Below, in pieces: positions 45,114-55,209 of a DNA stretch of 64,000 nt. The position numbers and the translations under genes are program-made. The notes beneath the pieces are model-generated. The model was given only the letters and a program-made list of their open reading frames with translations, did no database searches and had not been told where the DNA came from. Position 1 is the first letter of the stretch, and each line of letters begins with the position of its first letter. Source of the stretch: Ginsengibacter hankyongi (GTDB lineage: Bacteria; Bacteroidota; Bacteroidia; Chitinophagales; Chitinophagaceae); contig NZ_VYQF01000001.1 in NCBI RefSeq assembly GCF_008710285.1, forward strand, positions 1,187,501-1,251,500. Direction: 5' to 3'.

Positions 45114-46043
45114 CGCCTCATTGAACTCCAGCCATGTGCCGGCAATAATTTCTTTAACAGGCTTTATATCTTTTAAAATTGCGCTTACCTGGCCTATTTC
45201 TAATTCGCCTTTTTCTAAATCGCCTTCAAATATTCCTTTTTTGGCCCTTCCTTTTCCTAACAATTGTTGCAGTTCAATGGCTGTTGCGCAATTTTTTTGC
45301 GCCTGCGCTAACTGCATGTAGAAATCATTTTTAATGAGGCGCACAGGAGTTAATTCTTTTAAAGTAACAATGGTATCTCCTTCATTTGAATTAATAACTG
45401 CATTTTTGAAATCAGGGTGGGATGAAGCTTCTTCCGACGCAACAAAGCGGGATCCCATTTGCACCCCTTCTGCACCCAACACCATACAAGCCAGCATTTG
45501 CCTGCCTGTTGCAATACCACCTGCAGCTATTACCGGTATTTCTACAGATGTACAAACGAGTGGCAGCAATACCAAAGTTGTAGTTTCTTCTCTTCCATTG
45601 TGGCCGCCTGCCTCAAAGCCTTCTGCAATTACCGCATCACAACCAGCGGCCTCGGCTTTCTTCGCAAAACGGCTGCTGCTTACGACATGCACTACTTTTA
45701 TTCCATGCTGTTTTAAAAGCGGGGTAAAAGTTGCGGGATTGCCTGCGGAAGTAACAACAATCTGCACCTTGTTGCGAATGATTATATCGATTTGTTTTTC
45801 AACACCACTATAAAGTAAAGGAAGATTTACTCCGAATGGCTTATTAGTTGCGGCCTTACATTTCCTAATATGCTCTTCAAGCAACTGAGAATTCATACTT
45901 CCTGCACCAATGATACCAAGGCCGCCAGCATTACTAACGGCGCTGGCTAAACGCCAACCGCTTGTCCAAACCATACCCGCCTGTACAATTGGATATTCAA
46001 TATTAAAAAGCCGGGTAACACGATTGAAAAACATGAGTTGCAA
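45093..46043 (-). CDS. nitronate monooxygenase / 2-nitropropane dioxygenase family FMN enzyme
   Basis: A 316-residue TIM-barrel flavoenzyme. I see P-I-V-Q-A-G-M-V-W near the start, V-V-T-S-A-G-N-P, A-E-G-F-E-A-G-G-H-N-G (catalytic His region, about 140-150), and the FMN phosphate site A-A-G-G-I-A-T-G and G-A-E-G-V-Q-M-G-S-R-F. These enzymes oxidise alkyl nitronates to carbonyl compounds; the related FabK-type enoyl-ACP reductases have the same fold and cannot be fully excluded. Met4 (base 46034) is an alternative start. It lies 23 bases after the nucleotidyltransferase gene, with no evident functional link. Confidence 0.8.
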   Translation of the reverse strand: MQLMFFNRVTRLFNIEYPIVQAGMVWTSGWRLASAVSNAGGLGIIGAGSMNSQLLEEHIRKCKAATNKPFGVNLPLLYSGVEKQIDIIIRNKVQIVVTSAGNPATFTPLLKQHGIKVVHVVSSSRFAKKAEAAGCDAVIAEGFEAGGHNGREETTTLVLLPLVCTSVEIPVIAAGGIATGRQMLACMVLGAEGVQMGSRFVASEEASSHPDFKNAVINSNEGDTIVTLKELTPVRLIKNDFYMQLAQAQKNCATAIELQQLLGKGRAKKGIFEGDLEKGELEIGQVSAILKDIKPVKEIIAGTWLEFNEALQKPLK

Positions 46044-46066
46044 TTTGTTGATTGGCCCATTGTTTA

Positions 46067-47062
46067 TTATGAACCCAAATCAATTTCGGTATTATCGCCA
46101 ATATTAAGAGATCTTTTTTCGCCTCTTATTTCTGTATCACTTCCTATTAACGAATCGTCGAGAACAACATCATAAAGTTTGGAGAAAGATCCAATGATGG
46201 ATCCTGTTACGATAGAATAATTAACGATAGTATTTTCGCCCATGGCAACATGCGGTCCAATGATAGAATTCTTTATATCGCAGCCTTCGGCAATGCTTAC
46301 CGGCGGAATAAAAATAGTGTTTTCAAATTTATTAGACTCCGAAATAGACCCGCCAAACTTTTCTAGCAGGATCGCATTCGATTGAAGCAAGGTTTCTTTT
46401 TTACCACAGTCAAACCAGTTTTCAACTTTAAAAGATTTAAACTTTTCACCACCTTCTATCATGCATTCAAGCGCATCTGTTAGATTAAATTCGTTATTCG
46501 TTTTAATATTATTGTTAATAATTTTTTCCAGGCATTGAAATAAAATTTTTGAGTTTTTTATTTTATAAAGCCCAACGAGCGCCATATTTGATTTAGGAAT
46601 AGCTGGCTTCTCAACAACCCGGGTCATGAAGCCATGCTCGTCAATTTCGCCCACACCAAAATTGCGTGGATCATCTACTTTTTTAACGCCAAGCATGGAC
46701 CAGGGAGAGGCTAAAACAGCATTGATATCATATTCACATATTGTATCGCCCAAAGCAATAAATAACTCATCATCGCCTACAATTTTCCTGGTAAGTTCAA
46801 CTGCGTGAGCTGTTCCCTTTCGTTCATTTTGAAAAATAAAATGAACCAGCAGATCAGGATATTTTTCTTTAATATAATCCTGAATTTTTTCTCCCAGGTA
46901 TCCGACAATAAATACAAATTCGTTTATGCCTGCCTCATGGAGTTGATCAACATTGATACTTAAGATTGTTTTTCCAGCAAGTGGAATTAATGCCTTTGGT
47001 TGTGTGTAAGTGTGTGGGCGCAACTTTGTGCCTGCGCCTGCTACCGGAATTATCGCCTTCAT
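46067..47062 (-). CDS. sugar-phosphate nucleotidyltransferase with left-handed beta-helix tail
   Basis: A 331-residue enzyme that makes a nucleotide sugar from a sugar-1-phosphate. The N-terminal signature V-A-G-A-G-T-K-L-R-P-H-T-x-x-x-P-K-A-L (residues 6-24) has K where R is usual. G-D-T-I-C-E-Y-D near 108 holds the metal site and V-E-K-P near 150 the sugar site. Residues ~255-330 read as hexapeptide repeats (I-A-E-G-C-D-I-K-N-S-I-I-G). It resembles the long RmlA/GlmU-like group rather than the short dTDP-glucose enzymes. Next to polysaccharide export genes it may supply activated sugar; substrate specificity is not readable. Confidence 0.82.
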   Translation of the reverse strand: MKAIIPVAGAGTKLRPHTYTQPKALIPLAGKTILSINVDQLHEAGINEFVFIVGYLGEKIQDYIKEKYPDLLVHFIFQNERKGTAHAVELTRKIVGDDELFIALGDTICEYDINAVLASPWSMLGVKKVDDPRNFGVGEIDEHGFMTRVVEKPAIPKSNMALVGLYKIKNSKILFQCLEKIINNNIKTNNEFNLTDALECMIEGGEKFKSFKVENWFDCGKKETLLQSNAILLEKFGGSISESNKFENTIFIPPVSIAEGCDIKNSIIGPHVAMGENTIVNYSIVTGSIIGSFSKLYDVVLDDSLIGSDTEIRGEKRSLNIGDNTEIDLGS

Positions 47063-47129
47063 TTTTCTTTATTTGTTATCCAATCGCTTCAAAATGAACG
47101 TGAATATAGTGAAAATTATTTTTGATGTT

Positions 47130-47185
47130 GATATACAATTTGCGATGTACAATGTACGGTGTTTGATGTGTGATTTTCGATGTTT
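47130..47185. repeat. degenerate heptamer tandem array
   Basis: Eight consecutive 7-base units: GATATAC, AATTTGC, GATGTAC, AATGTAC, GGTGTTT, GATGTGT, GATTTTC and GATGTTT, with a consensus near GATGTAC. It lies in the gap between the nucleotidyltransferase and glyA and is not coding on either strand in any convincing way. Confidence 0.65.
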
Positions 47186-47234
47186 GAGGCAGCGTGCTTC
47201 TTTAGATGTTACATTATCATTAGACAATTTACAT

Positions 47235-47255
47235 CGTACATTTTTTGTACGTTTG
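47235..47255 (+). promoter_or_regulatory. glyA -7 element with overlapping inverted repeat
   Basis: TACGTTTG (47248-47255) matches TAnnTTTG just before glyA; no clear upstream TTTG is seen at the right distance. CGTACA (47235-47240) and TGTACG (47246-47251) are exact complements around five T and overlap the element, so a dimeric regulator could bind here. Confidence 0.4.
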
Positions 47256-47269
47256 CGCAAAATTATTAA

Positions 47270-48550
47270 ATGCAAAGAGATACATTGGTTTTTGATATTA
47301 TTAATAAAGAGTTAAACAGGCAGCGCCAGGGAATTGAGTTAATAGCTTCGGAAAATTTTGCTTCCCTGCAGGTAATCCAGGCAATGGGAACCGTACTCAC
47401 TAACAAATATGCTGAAGGATACCCGGGAAAAAGATATTATGGCGGGTGCGAATTTGTAGATGAAACCGAGCAATTAGCAATTGATCGCCTTAAAAAAATA
47501 TTTAATTGCGAATATGCTAACGTGCAGCCTCATAGTGGAGCGCAGGCCAATGCTTCTCTTATGTTAGCAATTCTGCAACCCGGCGATAAAATTTTAGGAC
47601 TTGACCTTAGTATGGGCGGCCATCTTACCCACGGCTCACCGGTAAATTTTTCAGGAAAATTATATGAAGCGTATTTTTATGGAGTAGTAAAAGAAACCGG
47701 CCTGGTTGATTATGAAATGCTGGAACAAAAGGCAAGAAAAGAAAAACCCAAACTAATTATTTGCGGGGCATCCGCGTATAGCCGTGACTGGGATTATGAA
47801 CGCATTAGAAAAGTTGCTGATGAAATAAACGCATTCGTTTATTGCGATATGGCGCATCCCGCAGGCCTTATTGCCAAGGATTTATTGAAATCACCTTTTG
47901 ACCATTGTCATTTTGTAACATCCACTACTCATAAAACGTTACGTGGACCCAGAGGTGGAATCATTCTAATGAAGAAAGATTTTGAAAATCCTTTCGGGCA
48001 AAAAGATAATAAAGGAAATTTAAAAATGATGAGTAACCTGATTGACATGGGAGTTTTTCCGGGCACCCAGGGCGGACCATTGGAACATATTATTGCTGCA
48101 AAAGCAGTTGCCTTCGGTGAAATTTTAACTAATGAATTTACCGAATATGCAAAACAAATACAGGTGAATGCGCAGGCGATGTCTAAAGAATTTAATGCAA
48201 AGGGTTACGATTTAATAAGTAATGGAACCGACAATCACTTAATGCTGATTGACCTTCGCAATAAAAATATTACCGGTAAAAAAGCCCAGGAAACCTTAGA
48301 TAAGGCAGGCATTACACTGAATAAAAATGCAGTTCCGTTTGACGATAAAAGCCCGTTTGTAACATCAGGCATACGGGTAGGCGTACCCGCAATTACAACA
48401 AGAGGTATGAAAGAGAATGATATGAAAGATGTTGTAGATCTTGTTGATAGAATTTTGATGAACCTTGATGATGAAAAAGTGATTGCTTCTGTAAAAAATG
48501 AGGTGGTTGATTTGATGAACAAATTTCCTTTGTACCCTGAACTAAACTAA
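47270..48550 (+). CDS. glyA: serine hydroxymethyltransferase
   Basis: PLP enzyme that interconverts serine and glycine with tetrahydrofolate, supplying one-carbon units. The 426-residue length is typical. The cofactor lysine is K222 in [15 protein letters not shown]. The early [17 protein letters not shown] and [13 protein letters not shown] motifs are invariant family features. It is probably transcribed from the element at 47248, leaving a leader of about eight bases. The DUF4293 gene follows after 69 bases. Confidence 0.97.
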   Translation: MQRDTLVFDIINKELNRQRQGIELIASENFASLQVIQAMGTVLTNKYAEGYPGKRYYGGCEFVDETEQLAIDRLKKIFNCEYANVQPHSGAQANASLMLAILQPGDKILGLDLSMGGHLTHGSPVNFSGKLYEAYFYGVVKETGLVDYEMLEQKARKEKPKLIICGASAYSRDWDYERIRKVADEINAFVYCDMAHPAGLIAKDLLKSPFDHCHFVTSTTHKTLRGPRGGIILMKKDFENPFGQKDNKGNLKMMSNLIDMGVFPGTQGGPLEHIIAAKAVAFGEILTNEFTEYAKQIQVNAQAMSKEFNAKGYDLISNGTDNHLMLIDLRNKNITGKKAQETLDKAGITLNKNAVPFDDKSPFVTSGIRVGVPAITTRGMKENDMKDVVDLVDRILMNLDDEKVIASVKNEVVDLMNKFPLYPELN

Positions 48551-48594
48551 TACCGGTAGGCATTTAAATAAATACAGTTTATTAAGCCTTACAG

Positions 48595-48615
48595 ATTAAT
48601 TTTACTAAAATTAAT
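48595..48615. repeat. inverted repeat abutting the DUF4293 start codon
   Basis: ATTAATTTT (48595-48603) and AAAATTAAT (48607-48615) are exact complements with a 3-base loop, ending four bases before the ATG at 48620. A hairpin here would cover the ribosome landing site. Confidence 0.6.
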
Positions 48616-48619
48616 TTTC

Positions 48620-49030
48620 ATGATACAACGTGTACAAACATTATGGATGTTACTTGCGGCAATAGCAGCTTTCCTTACACTAAAGTTTCTATTTTATGGC
48701 GGCATACTCATTGCAGACAACACCTATCATCCATTATTAGCAACAGATAATTTTTTGATTCTCATTCTTACAAGCGCTTTAGGAACAGGACTTGTAATTA
48801 ATATTTTTTTATACAAAAACAGGAGTATTCAATCACGTATTATTCTTGTTTCAATTTTGCTGGAATGTTTAATTATTTTTTTATACATAAAGCAAACTGC
48901 TAAATATTCAACAGGCGACTATAGTCTTTGGTCTGCCTTACACATCCTGATAATCATATTCCTGGTTTTAGCAGCAAGAGGAGTTTATAAAGATTCAAAA
49001 CTTATCAGGGATAGCAATAGGCTTAGATAA
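48620..49030 (+). CDS. DUF4293 integral membrane protein
   Basis: A 136-residue protein with four predicted transmembrane helices (about 7-28, 45-65, 73-92 and 104-122) and the opening M-I-Q-R-V-Q-T-L-W-M-L-L-A, which is diagnostic for DUF4293. The family is found in Bacteroidota and has no known function. The C-terminus is short and basic (K-D-S-K-L-I-R-D-S-N-R-L-R), presumably cytoplasmic. It is convergent with uvrA, 27 bases away, with no obvious terminator between them. Confidence 0.85.
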   Translation: MIQRVQTLWMLLAAIAAFLTLKFLFYGGILIADNTYHPLLATDNFLILILTSALGTGLVINIFLYKNRSIQSRIILVSILLECLIIFLYIKQTAKYSTGDYSLWSALHILIIIFLVLAARGVYKDSKLIRDSNRLR

Positions 49031-49057
49031 GTTAAAAATATATTTTAAACGCTCATT

Positions 49058-51901
49058 TCAAATATACTTTGCGGTATAACTCTCCTTGATTTTTTTCAAG
49101 CCAGAAGGGATCCCGGCATAAACAAGATTACCTCCTCCATCGCCTGCTTCAGGGCCAAGATCAATTACCCAATCAGCAGATTTTATTACATCAGTATTGT
49201 GCTCAATTACAATAATAGAATGGCCTTGTTCAATAAGCGCATTAAACGAACCGAGTAACTTTTTTATATCATGAAAATGAAGGCCGGTTGTTGGCTCATC
49301 AAAAATAAAAAGCAAATTACCCTGCCCTTTGCCTTTGCCTAAAAAAGAGGCAAGCTTAACACGCTGGGCTTCCCCACCGCTTAATGTGTCGGAAGATTGT
49401 CCCAGTTTTATATAGCCCAATCCAACGTCGCTTAATGGTTGAATTTTTTTTGCTACTTCTGCACCCGTAGCATCGCTCTTTTTGTTTCCTTTTTTCTCAC
49501 CACCGAAAAATTTAATCGCTTCGTCAACACTCATTTCAAGCACATCATAAATATTTTTTTCCTGGTAAGTTACTTCAAGCACTTCCTGTTTAAATCTTTT
49601 GCCTCCGCATACATCGCAAACTAAATGCACATCTGCAAGAAACTGCATCTCTACAACTTTTTCCCCTTCCCCTTTACAAGCATCGCAACGGCCGCCATCC
49701 ACATTAAAAGAAAAATGCTTAGGCATATATCCACGCATTTTACTAAGCGGTTGTTTGCTGAAAAGTTCGCGTATTTCATCATACGCTTTAATGTAAGTAA
49801 CGGGATTGCTTCGCGAAGACTTGCCAATAGGATTCTGATCTATCATTTCAACCTGCGAAATATAATCGAGGTCTCCATCGAGCCCTTTGCTTAATCCGGC
49901 TTTCTCCGCAAACTCACCTTTTAATTTTTTTAATGACGGATATAAAATCTGTTTTACCAGTGTTGTTTTACCGCTGCCACTAACACCACTCACAATGCAT
50001 AAAACGTTTAATGGAAACACCACGTCAATATCCTGCAAATTATTCTGTCGTGCACCCCTTACCGTTATAGACCGGTTCCACTTGCGGATATGTTTTGGCG
50101 GATCAATAGATAATTTCCCACTCAAATATTTTCCTGTAAGGCTTTCCGGGTTATTTATAATATCATCATAATCTCCTTCAGCAATTACTTCTCCACCGAG
50201 GTGACTGGCCAAAGGGCCCATATCAATTATATGATCGGCTTCACGCATCATCATCTCATCATGTTCTACAACTACAACTGTATTACCCAGATCACGAAGA
50301 TTTTTTAAAACTACAATCAGCCTTTCAGTATCTCTTGAATGAAGGCCAATGGAAGGTTCGTCCAAAATATATAATGAATTTGTAAGGTTACTTCCAAGGC
50401 TTCGCGTTAATTGAATTCGCTGACTTTCTCCGCCGCTTAATGAATTAGCTAGCCTGTTTAAAGTTAAATATCCTAATCCAACATCAAGAAGCGTTTCAAG
50501 CCTGTTATTAATTTCAATTAGAATCCTTTTTGCAACGGTTTTATCATAATCAGATAACTCAATTTCATCAAACCATTTCTTAAGATCTTTAACGGGCATT
50601 TCGCAGAGCTCACCAATATTTTTATGGTCCACTTTTACATACAATGCTTCCTTCCTGAGACGATATCCATGACATTCGGGGCAAAGCGTTCTCCCGCGAT
50701 AACGGCTTAATAAAACCCTGTATTGAACCTTATATAAATTTTGTTCTACTTCTTTAAAGAATTCATCAAGCCCGGAAAAATAGGCATTACCCGTCCATAA
50801 AAGATTGTATTGAGCGGAAGTGAGATCAATAATCGGTTTATGAATAGGAAAGTCGAAATGACGCGCCGAACGAATCAATTTCTCTTTCCATAATCCTAAT
50901 TTCTCCCCACGCCACGGAGCAATTGCATTTTCAAATACGCTTAGTCTTTTATCAGGAATTACCAAATCCGGATCAATACCAAGTACCAAAGAAAATCCAC
51001 CGCAAACAGGACAAGCCCCATAAGGATTATTAAATGAAAATAAGTTTGGAACAGGCTCTTCAAATTTTATTCCGTCAAGCTCAAACTTATTGGCGAAATG
51101 TAACGTTTGCGAACCATTTATTTCAAGAGTAACTTCTCCCTCGCCTTCATAAAAAGCGGTAGTAACGGAGTCGGATATACGATGTTTGTCCTCTTCGTCA
51201 AAATCTTTTACTACTAACCGGTCAATTAGAACGTATGTAGTTACATGAGTAAATACAGATGAAATATTTTTTTTCTCCTGTATATCTTCTATCCTGATAA
51301 CTTCACCGTTTGCATAAATTCTTGAAAAACCTTTTTGCATTAATATATTCAGCTCTTCTTTTGCATCTCTGTTATGATGTTGCCGGAACGCAACAAGCAA
51401 TAAAATTTTATCACCCTTTTTAAACCGGCTTATTGCATTTACCACGTCATTCACATCATCTTTTTTTACTTCTCTCCCACTAACCGGCGAAATTGTCTTT
51501 CCAATTCTTGCAAACATCAAACGGAGATAATCATAAATTTCCGTCATGCTGCCTACGGTGGATCTTGGCGTTCGTGTAATAACTTTTTGTTCAATGGCAA
51601 TTGCAGGGCATAGTCCTTTTATATAGTCAACATCGGGCTTATTCATGCGGGCCATAAACTGGCGTGCATAGGCGCTAAGGCTTTCTGCATAACGTCTTTG
51701 GCCTTCTGCAAATAACGTATCAATAGTTAATGAAGATTTGCCAGAGCCTGATACTCCCGTAACTACAATAAGTTTATTACGCGGAATTTCAACCGTTATA
51801 TTTTTAAGGTTATGAACGCGTGCTCCCTTAATTAATATATTATTTGAAGATTTCTTTGGCTGTGTGGTTACCTCGTTGCGGGTAATTTTACGTATACTCA
51901 T
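49058..51901 (-). CDS. uvrA: excinuclease ABC subunit A
   Basis: DNA-damage recognition ATPase of nucleotide excision repair, 947 residues. The first Walker A is G-V-S-G-S-G-K-S-S (about 49-57) and the second G-V-S-G-S-G-K-T-T (about 642-650). Zinc-binding clusters are visible as C-P-V-C-G-G, C-P-E-C-H-G and C-D-A-C-K-G with C-D-V-C-G-G. ABC signatures S-L-S-G-G-E-S-Q-R and L-S-G-G-E-A-Q-R occur once per half. Only one start is possible: the next Met lies far inside. A TAnnTTTG-like element ends only eight bases before the ATG, which suggests a nearly leaderless mRNA. uvrB is not in the window. Confidence 0.97.
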   Translation of the reverse strand: MSIRKITRNEVTTQPKKSSNNILIKGARVHNLKNITVEIPRNKLIVVTGVSGSGKSSLTIDTLFAEGQRRYAESLSAYARQFMARMNKPDVDYIKGLCPAIAIEQKVITRTPRSTVGSMTEIYDYLRLMFARIGKTISPVSGREVKKDDVNDVVNAISRFKKGDKILLLVAFRQHHNRDAKEELNILMQKGFSRIYANGEVIRIEDIQEKKNISSVFTHVTTYVLIDRLVVKDFDEEDKHRISDSVTTAFYEGEGEVTLEINGSQTLHFANKFELDGIKFEEPVPNLFSFNNPYGACPVCGGFSLVLGIDPDLVIPDKRLSVFENAIAPWRGEKLGLWKEKLIRSARHFDFPIHKPIIDLTSAQYNLLWTGNAYFSGLDEFFKEVEQNLYKVQYRVLLSRYRGRTLCPECHGYRLRKEALYVKVDHKNIGELCEMPVKDLKKWFDEIELSDYDKTVAKRILIEINNRLETLLDVGLGYLTLNRLANSLSGGESQRIQLTRSLGSNLTNSLYILDEPSIGLHSRDTERLIVVLKNLRDLGNTVVVVEHDEMMMREADHIIDMGPLASHLGGEVIAEGDYDDIINNPESLTGKYLSGKLSIDPPKHIRKWNRSITVRGARQNNLQDIDVVFPLNVLCIVSGVSGSGKTTLVKQILYPSLKKLKGEFAEKAGLSKGLDGDLDYISQVEMIDQNPIGKSSRSNPVTYIKAYDEIRELFSKQPLSKMRGYMPKHFSFNVDGGRCDACKGEGEKVVEMQFLADVHLVCDVCGGKRFKQEVLEVTYQEKNIYDVLEMSVDEAIKFFGGEKKGNKKSDATGAEVAKKIQPLSDVGLGYIKLGQSSDTLSGGEAQRVKLASFLGKGKGQGNLLFIFDEPTTGLHFHDIKKLLGSFNALIEQGHSIIVIEHNTDVIKSADWVIDLGPEAGDGGGNLVYAGIPSGLKKIKESYTAKYI

Positions 51902-51909
51902 GTGACTTG

Positions 51910-51917
51910 CAAAAATA
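51910..51917 (-). promoter_or_regulatory. possible uvrA -7 element next to the start codon
   Basis: Minus strand reads TATTTTTG, then eight bases, then ATG. A TTTG lies 25 bases upstream (51946-51943), longer than usual. If used, the leader would be two or three bases. Confidence 0.3.
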
Positions 51918-52148
51918 ATGATTCGTACTTTTACGAGCCATTCAAAGTACTATTGCTCTAATTTTTCGTTTTACGAAAAAAATTTAGCAATTCATTTGGA
52001 AGTTTTATTTATTGTCCTAATTTAGGTCTTCCAATTATCCAGAAACAAATGAAGAACCTTCTGCGCTTCGCAATAGATTCCCACATTATTTTCTTTTAAT
52101 TGGTTGAGACTTACACAATATCCTAAACCAAAAATCTGTAAACAGGTT

Positions 52149-52730
52149 ATGAAATCCATGAACACTTTATCCGACCAACAATTGATCCACCTTTACCTTG
52201 ATGGTGATGTTGAAGCCCTAACGAATCTTGTACATCGTTACAAAGACAAAATCTACACTTCAATTTATTTACTGGTAAAGGACAAATATCTTGCCGAAGA
52301 TATTTTCCAGGATGCGTTTATCAGGGTGATTGATACTATTAATGGTGGCCGCTATACCGACGAGGGAAAATTTTTACCCTGGGCAATGCGTATAGCTCAT
52401 AATTTATGTGTAGATCATTTCAGAAAAGTTAAACGCAGTCCGTCCATTAAAACCAGTGACGACCGTGACATTTTTGAAGTAATCAATTTTTCTGAAGCAG
52501 GTGCTGATGAAAAAATGATGCAGGGTCAAAGCCATGAAAGAGTAAGAAAATTATTAGAGATGTTACCAGAAGATCAAAGAGAAGTAATTGTAATGAGACA
52601 CTACGCAGACCTTAGCTTTAAGGAAATTGCTAAATTAACCAACTGCAGCATTAACACTGCTCTTGGCCGCATGCGTTATGGTCTTATTAATTTAAGAAAA
52701 ATGATGACAGAAAAGCAAATTGCTTTATAA
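52149..52730 (+). CDS. ECF-type RNA polymerase sigma factor
   Basis: A sigma-70 family factor of 193 residues. The frame is open from 52104 through a TTG, but the ATG at 52149 (or 52158) is more credible, as family members begin shortly before L-S-D-Q-Q-L-I. Region 2 covers about 18-95 with A-E-D-I-F-Q-D-A-F-I-R-V and R-I-A-H-N-L-C-V-D-H-F-R. Region 4 covers about 125-185 with L-P-E-D-Q-R-E-V-I-V-M-R-H-Y-A-D-L-S-F-K-E-I-A and a helix-turn-helix to R-M-R-Y-G-L. No anti-sigma gene is adjacent, so its control is not apparent. A strong terminator follows. Confidence 0.9.
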   Translation: MKSMNTLSDQQLIHLYLDGDVEALTNLVHRYKDKIYTSIYLLVKDKYLAEDIFQDAFIRVIDTINGGRYTDEGKFLPWAMRIAHNLCVDHFRKVKRSPSIKTSDDRDIFEVINFSEAGADEKMMQGQSHERVRKLLEMLPEDQREVIVMRHYADLSFKEIAKLTNCSINTALGRMRYGLINLRKMMTEKQIAL

Positions 52731-52760
52731 TAATATTTGTAACCCCCAAATTACGAAGTC

Positions 52761-52793
52761 AAATCCCTTTCAAATATTGAAGGGGATTTTTTT
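52761..52793 (+). terminator. intrinsic terminator after the sigma factor gene
   Basis: AAATCCCTTTCAA (52761-52773) and TTGAAGGGGATTT (52777-52789) pair with one G-U wobble around an ATA loop, followed by more T. Strong and well placed. Confidence 0.85.
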
Positions 52794-53033
52794 ATGACAT
52801 GGATAAAGCAACCCTGAAATTTATGCGGCCCTATTATAATATTCAATTAAATTTTTAGCATGGTATCGCGAGAGAAATTTCTCATATGTCCAATATTTAA
52901 ATAAAGCTTTATGTTGAATAACAAATCATAATTAACTTCTTTAAAAAATATTCATTTTCTGTGGCATAATTTTAATGCAAGCTGTTGCAGTTTTTTCATC
53001 TTATTTGACAAAGTACATATTAATAAGAAATTA

Positions 53034-53062
53034 TTGCCAATATTACAATTCTGCTACATTTG
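53034..53062 (+). promoter_or_regulatory. predicted kup promoter
   Basis: TTG at 53034-53036, 18 bases, then TACATTTG at 53055-53062. The GTG start codon at 53129 would leave a leader of about 60 bases. Confidence 0.5.
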
Positions 53063-53128
53063 CAGATATTTTGAAAAGAAGTAACATTGTGTTTGAAGGG
53101 AATTTGATTAAGAACTTAAATTTGTGTA

Positions 53129-55114
53129 GTGAGCAAAAATCTCAATAAAGTATCCGCAGCTGGGTTACTTATTGCTTTAGGAATTATTTACGGCGACATC
53201 GGTACTTCACCACTCTACGTTTTAAATGCAATCATTCGTGATAGAATTATTTCCCAGGAACTTATTTTAGGAGGATTGTCCTGTATTATCTGGACGCTTA
53301 CTTTGCAAACTACTGTTAAGTATGTTATACTTACTTTAAAAGCTGACAACAAAGGTGAGGGTGGTATTTTCTCTTTATATGCCTTGGTAAGAAGACAAAG
53401 AAAATGGTTAGTGTTTCCGGCCATTATTGGCGGCGCTTCATTACTGGCAGATGGAATGATCACCCCTCCGATATCTGTTACTGCTGCAATTGAAGGATTA
53501 AAACAAATACAGTTTTTTAGCGACATTGGCGATTCAACAATCGTTTATATAGTGCTGGCAATTTTGCTGGTATTGTTTTTTGCCCAGCAATTTGGAACTG
53601 CTTCCATAGGAAAAATGTTTGGTCCTATCATGTTTACCTGGTTTTTAATGTTAGCAGTTTTAGGGTCCGTACACATTTTTGATGACCTCTATATTTTCAA
53701 GGCATTTAACCCATTTTATGCAATTAAATTATTGACTTTATATCCCGGGGGTTTCTGGATTTTAGGAGCGGTCTTTCTATGTACAACGGGTGCCGAGGCT
53801 TTATATAGCGATCTTGGACATTGTGGAAGAGGTAATATTCGTTTTTCGTGGATCTATGTAAAATCAGCATTAATTATTAATTACCTGGGGCAGGGCGCAT
53901 GGCTTTTATCAAATCATTCCGGTAAAATATTTACTAAAGAAATAATTGATAATGGGTTTAATCCTTTTTATGGAATTATGCCCGAAAACTTTAAAATAAT
54001 AGGTCTTGTTATCGCAACCGTTGCAGCAATTATTGCCAGCCAGGCGTTAATAAGCGGTTCTTTCACGCTCATAAGCGAAAGCATGCGGCTGAATCTTTGG
54101 CCAAAAATGAAGATTAATTATCCTACGGAAGAAAGAGGTCAGTTATTTATTCCCGGAATAAATACCGTGCTACTTATTGGTTGTATTGGCATCACGCTGT
54201 ACTTTAGAACTTCTTCCAATATGGAAGCCGCCTATGGGTTGGCCATTACTTTGTGTATGCTTGCAACTTCTATGTTATTTGCAAATTTTCTTGTTTCACG
54301 AAGAACTTCCAAGCCTTTTATCTACCTGTATCTTATCGTCTACCTTACCATTGAGTTGGGTTTTCTATTTGCCAATCTTAATAAATTTCCACATGGTGGC
54401 TTTGTAACTTTAATAGTTGGCGGTGCTCTTTTTTCAATAATGTATGTATGGTTTAGGGCACGAAAAATTAAAAACCGTTATGTTGAATTTGTAAGGCTTG
54501 AGCAATACCTTCCAACCATCCAGGAACTTAGTAATGATCTTACTATTCCTAAGTATGCCACTCACCTTGTTTATTTAACAAGCGCTAATAATCCAAAAGA
54601 AATTGAACATAAAATCGTCTATTCCATTCTCAACAGGAAACCAAAACGTGCAGATATCTATTGGTTTGTGCACGTTGATACGCAGGATGACCCTTACACC
54701 AGCGAATATACCGTGGAAACCATCATTCCTAATGAAATAATAAGAGTTGAATTCCGCCTTGGATTTCGCATGGAGCCAAGAATAAATTTAATGTTCAGAA
54801 AAGTTGTGGAAGATATGGTTTCTAACAAAGAAGTAAATATTACCAGCCGCTATGAAAGCCTGCAGCGTAACAATGTAGTGGGCGATTTCCAGTTTATTGT
54901 AATGGAAAAATTCCTTTCGCAAGACAATGAATTACCGTTCTTCGAAAAAATAATTATGAAATTATATTTCTGGTTAAAAAGGATAAGCCTTAGTGAAGAA
55001 AGGGGTTTTGGGCTTGAACAAAGTAATGTTACGGTGGAAAAATTTCCTCTCATTGTAGCTCCCGTAAATAAAGTAAAACTAAACAGGATTTTTAGTGATG
55101 AAAGTGAAAAATAA
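53129..55114 (+). CDS. kup: Kup-type potassium transporter
   Basis: Proton-coupled low-affinity potassium importer in the inner membrane, 661 residues with about twelve transmembrane helices in residues 10-450 and a cytoplasmic C-terminal domain. The opening A-L-G-I-I-Y-G-D-I-G-T-S-P-L-Y and N-K-G-E-G-G-I-F-S-L-Y-A-L are signature motifs, as is G-A-E-A-L-Y-S-D-L-G-H-C-G. The start codon is GTG at 53129, which places M-S-K-N just ahead of the first helix; no ATG fits. It is a single-gene unit with its own promoter. No potassium-sensing element is recognised. Confidence 0.95.
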   Translation: MSKNLNKVSAAGLLIALGIIYGDIGTSPLYVLNAIIRDRIISQELILGGLSCIIWTLTLQTTVKYVILTLKADNKGEGGIFSLYALVRRQRKWLVFPAIIGGASLLADGMITPPISVTAAIEGLKQIQFFSDIGDSTIVYIVLAILLVLFFAQQFGTASIGKMFGPIMFTWFLMLAVLGSVHIFDDLYIFKAFNPFYAIKLLTLYPGGFWILGAVFLCTTGAEALYSDLGHCGRGNIRFSWIYVKSALIINYLGQGAWLLSNHSGKIFTKEIIDNGFNPFYGIMPENFKIIGLVIATVAAIIASQALISGSFTLISESMRLNLWPKMKINYPTEERGQLFIPGINTVLLIGCIGITLYFRTSSNMEAAYGLAITLCMLATSMLFANFLVSRRTSKPFIYLYLIVYLTIELGFLFANLNKFPHGGFVTLIVGGALFSIMYVWFRARKIKNRYVEFVRLEQYLPTIQELSNDLTIPKYATHLVYLTSANNPKEIEHKIVYSILNRKPKRADIYWFVHVDTQDDPYTSEYTVETIIPNEIIRVEFRLGFRMEPRINLMFRKVVEDMVSNKEVNITSRYESLQRNNVVGDFQFIVMEKFLSQDNELPFFEKIIMKLYFWLKRISLSEERGFGLEQSNVTVEKFPLIVAPVNKVKLNRIFSDESEK

Positions 55115-55209
55115 TCAATAGACAATATTTTAATCCACTTCGTATTATTCAACTTTTTTAATTTTTCCTGTACATTGCCAAGTGTATTATTCATTGCTAA
55201 TAATTTATT

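Larger units (their letters stand above)
52731..53128. other. intergenic between the sigma factor and kup
   Basis: 398 bases holding the sigma-gene terminator (52761-52793) and the kup promoter candidate (53034-53062). The middle part is AT-rich and shows nothing else. Confidence 0.6.

Noticed and set aside
45334-45813. 159-codon frame antisense to the FMN enzyme gene
   Set aside because: It is a shadow of a well-supported gene; its sequence is compositionally biased and matches no family pattern.
47130-47185. CRISPR array
   Set aside because: Units are 7 bases, contiguous and degenerate, without spacers, and no cas genes are nearby.
47010-47315. Frames crossing the heptamer array before glyA
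   Set aside because: They derive from the repeat and the neighbouring gene ends; no conserved protein features.
52149-52730. Sigma/anti-sigma operon
   Set aside because: No membrane anti-sigma frame follows the sigma gene. A strong terminator ends the transcript within 65 bases.
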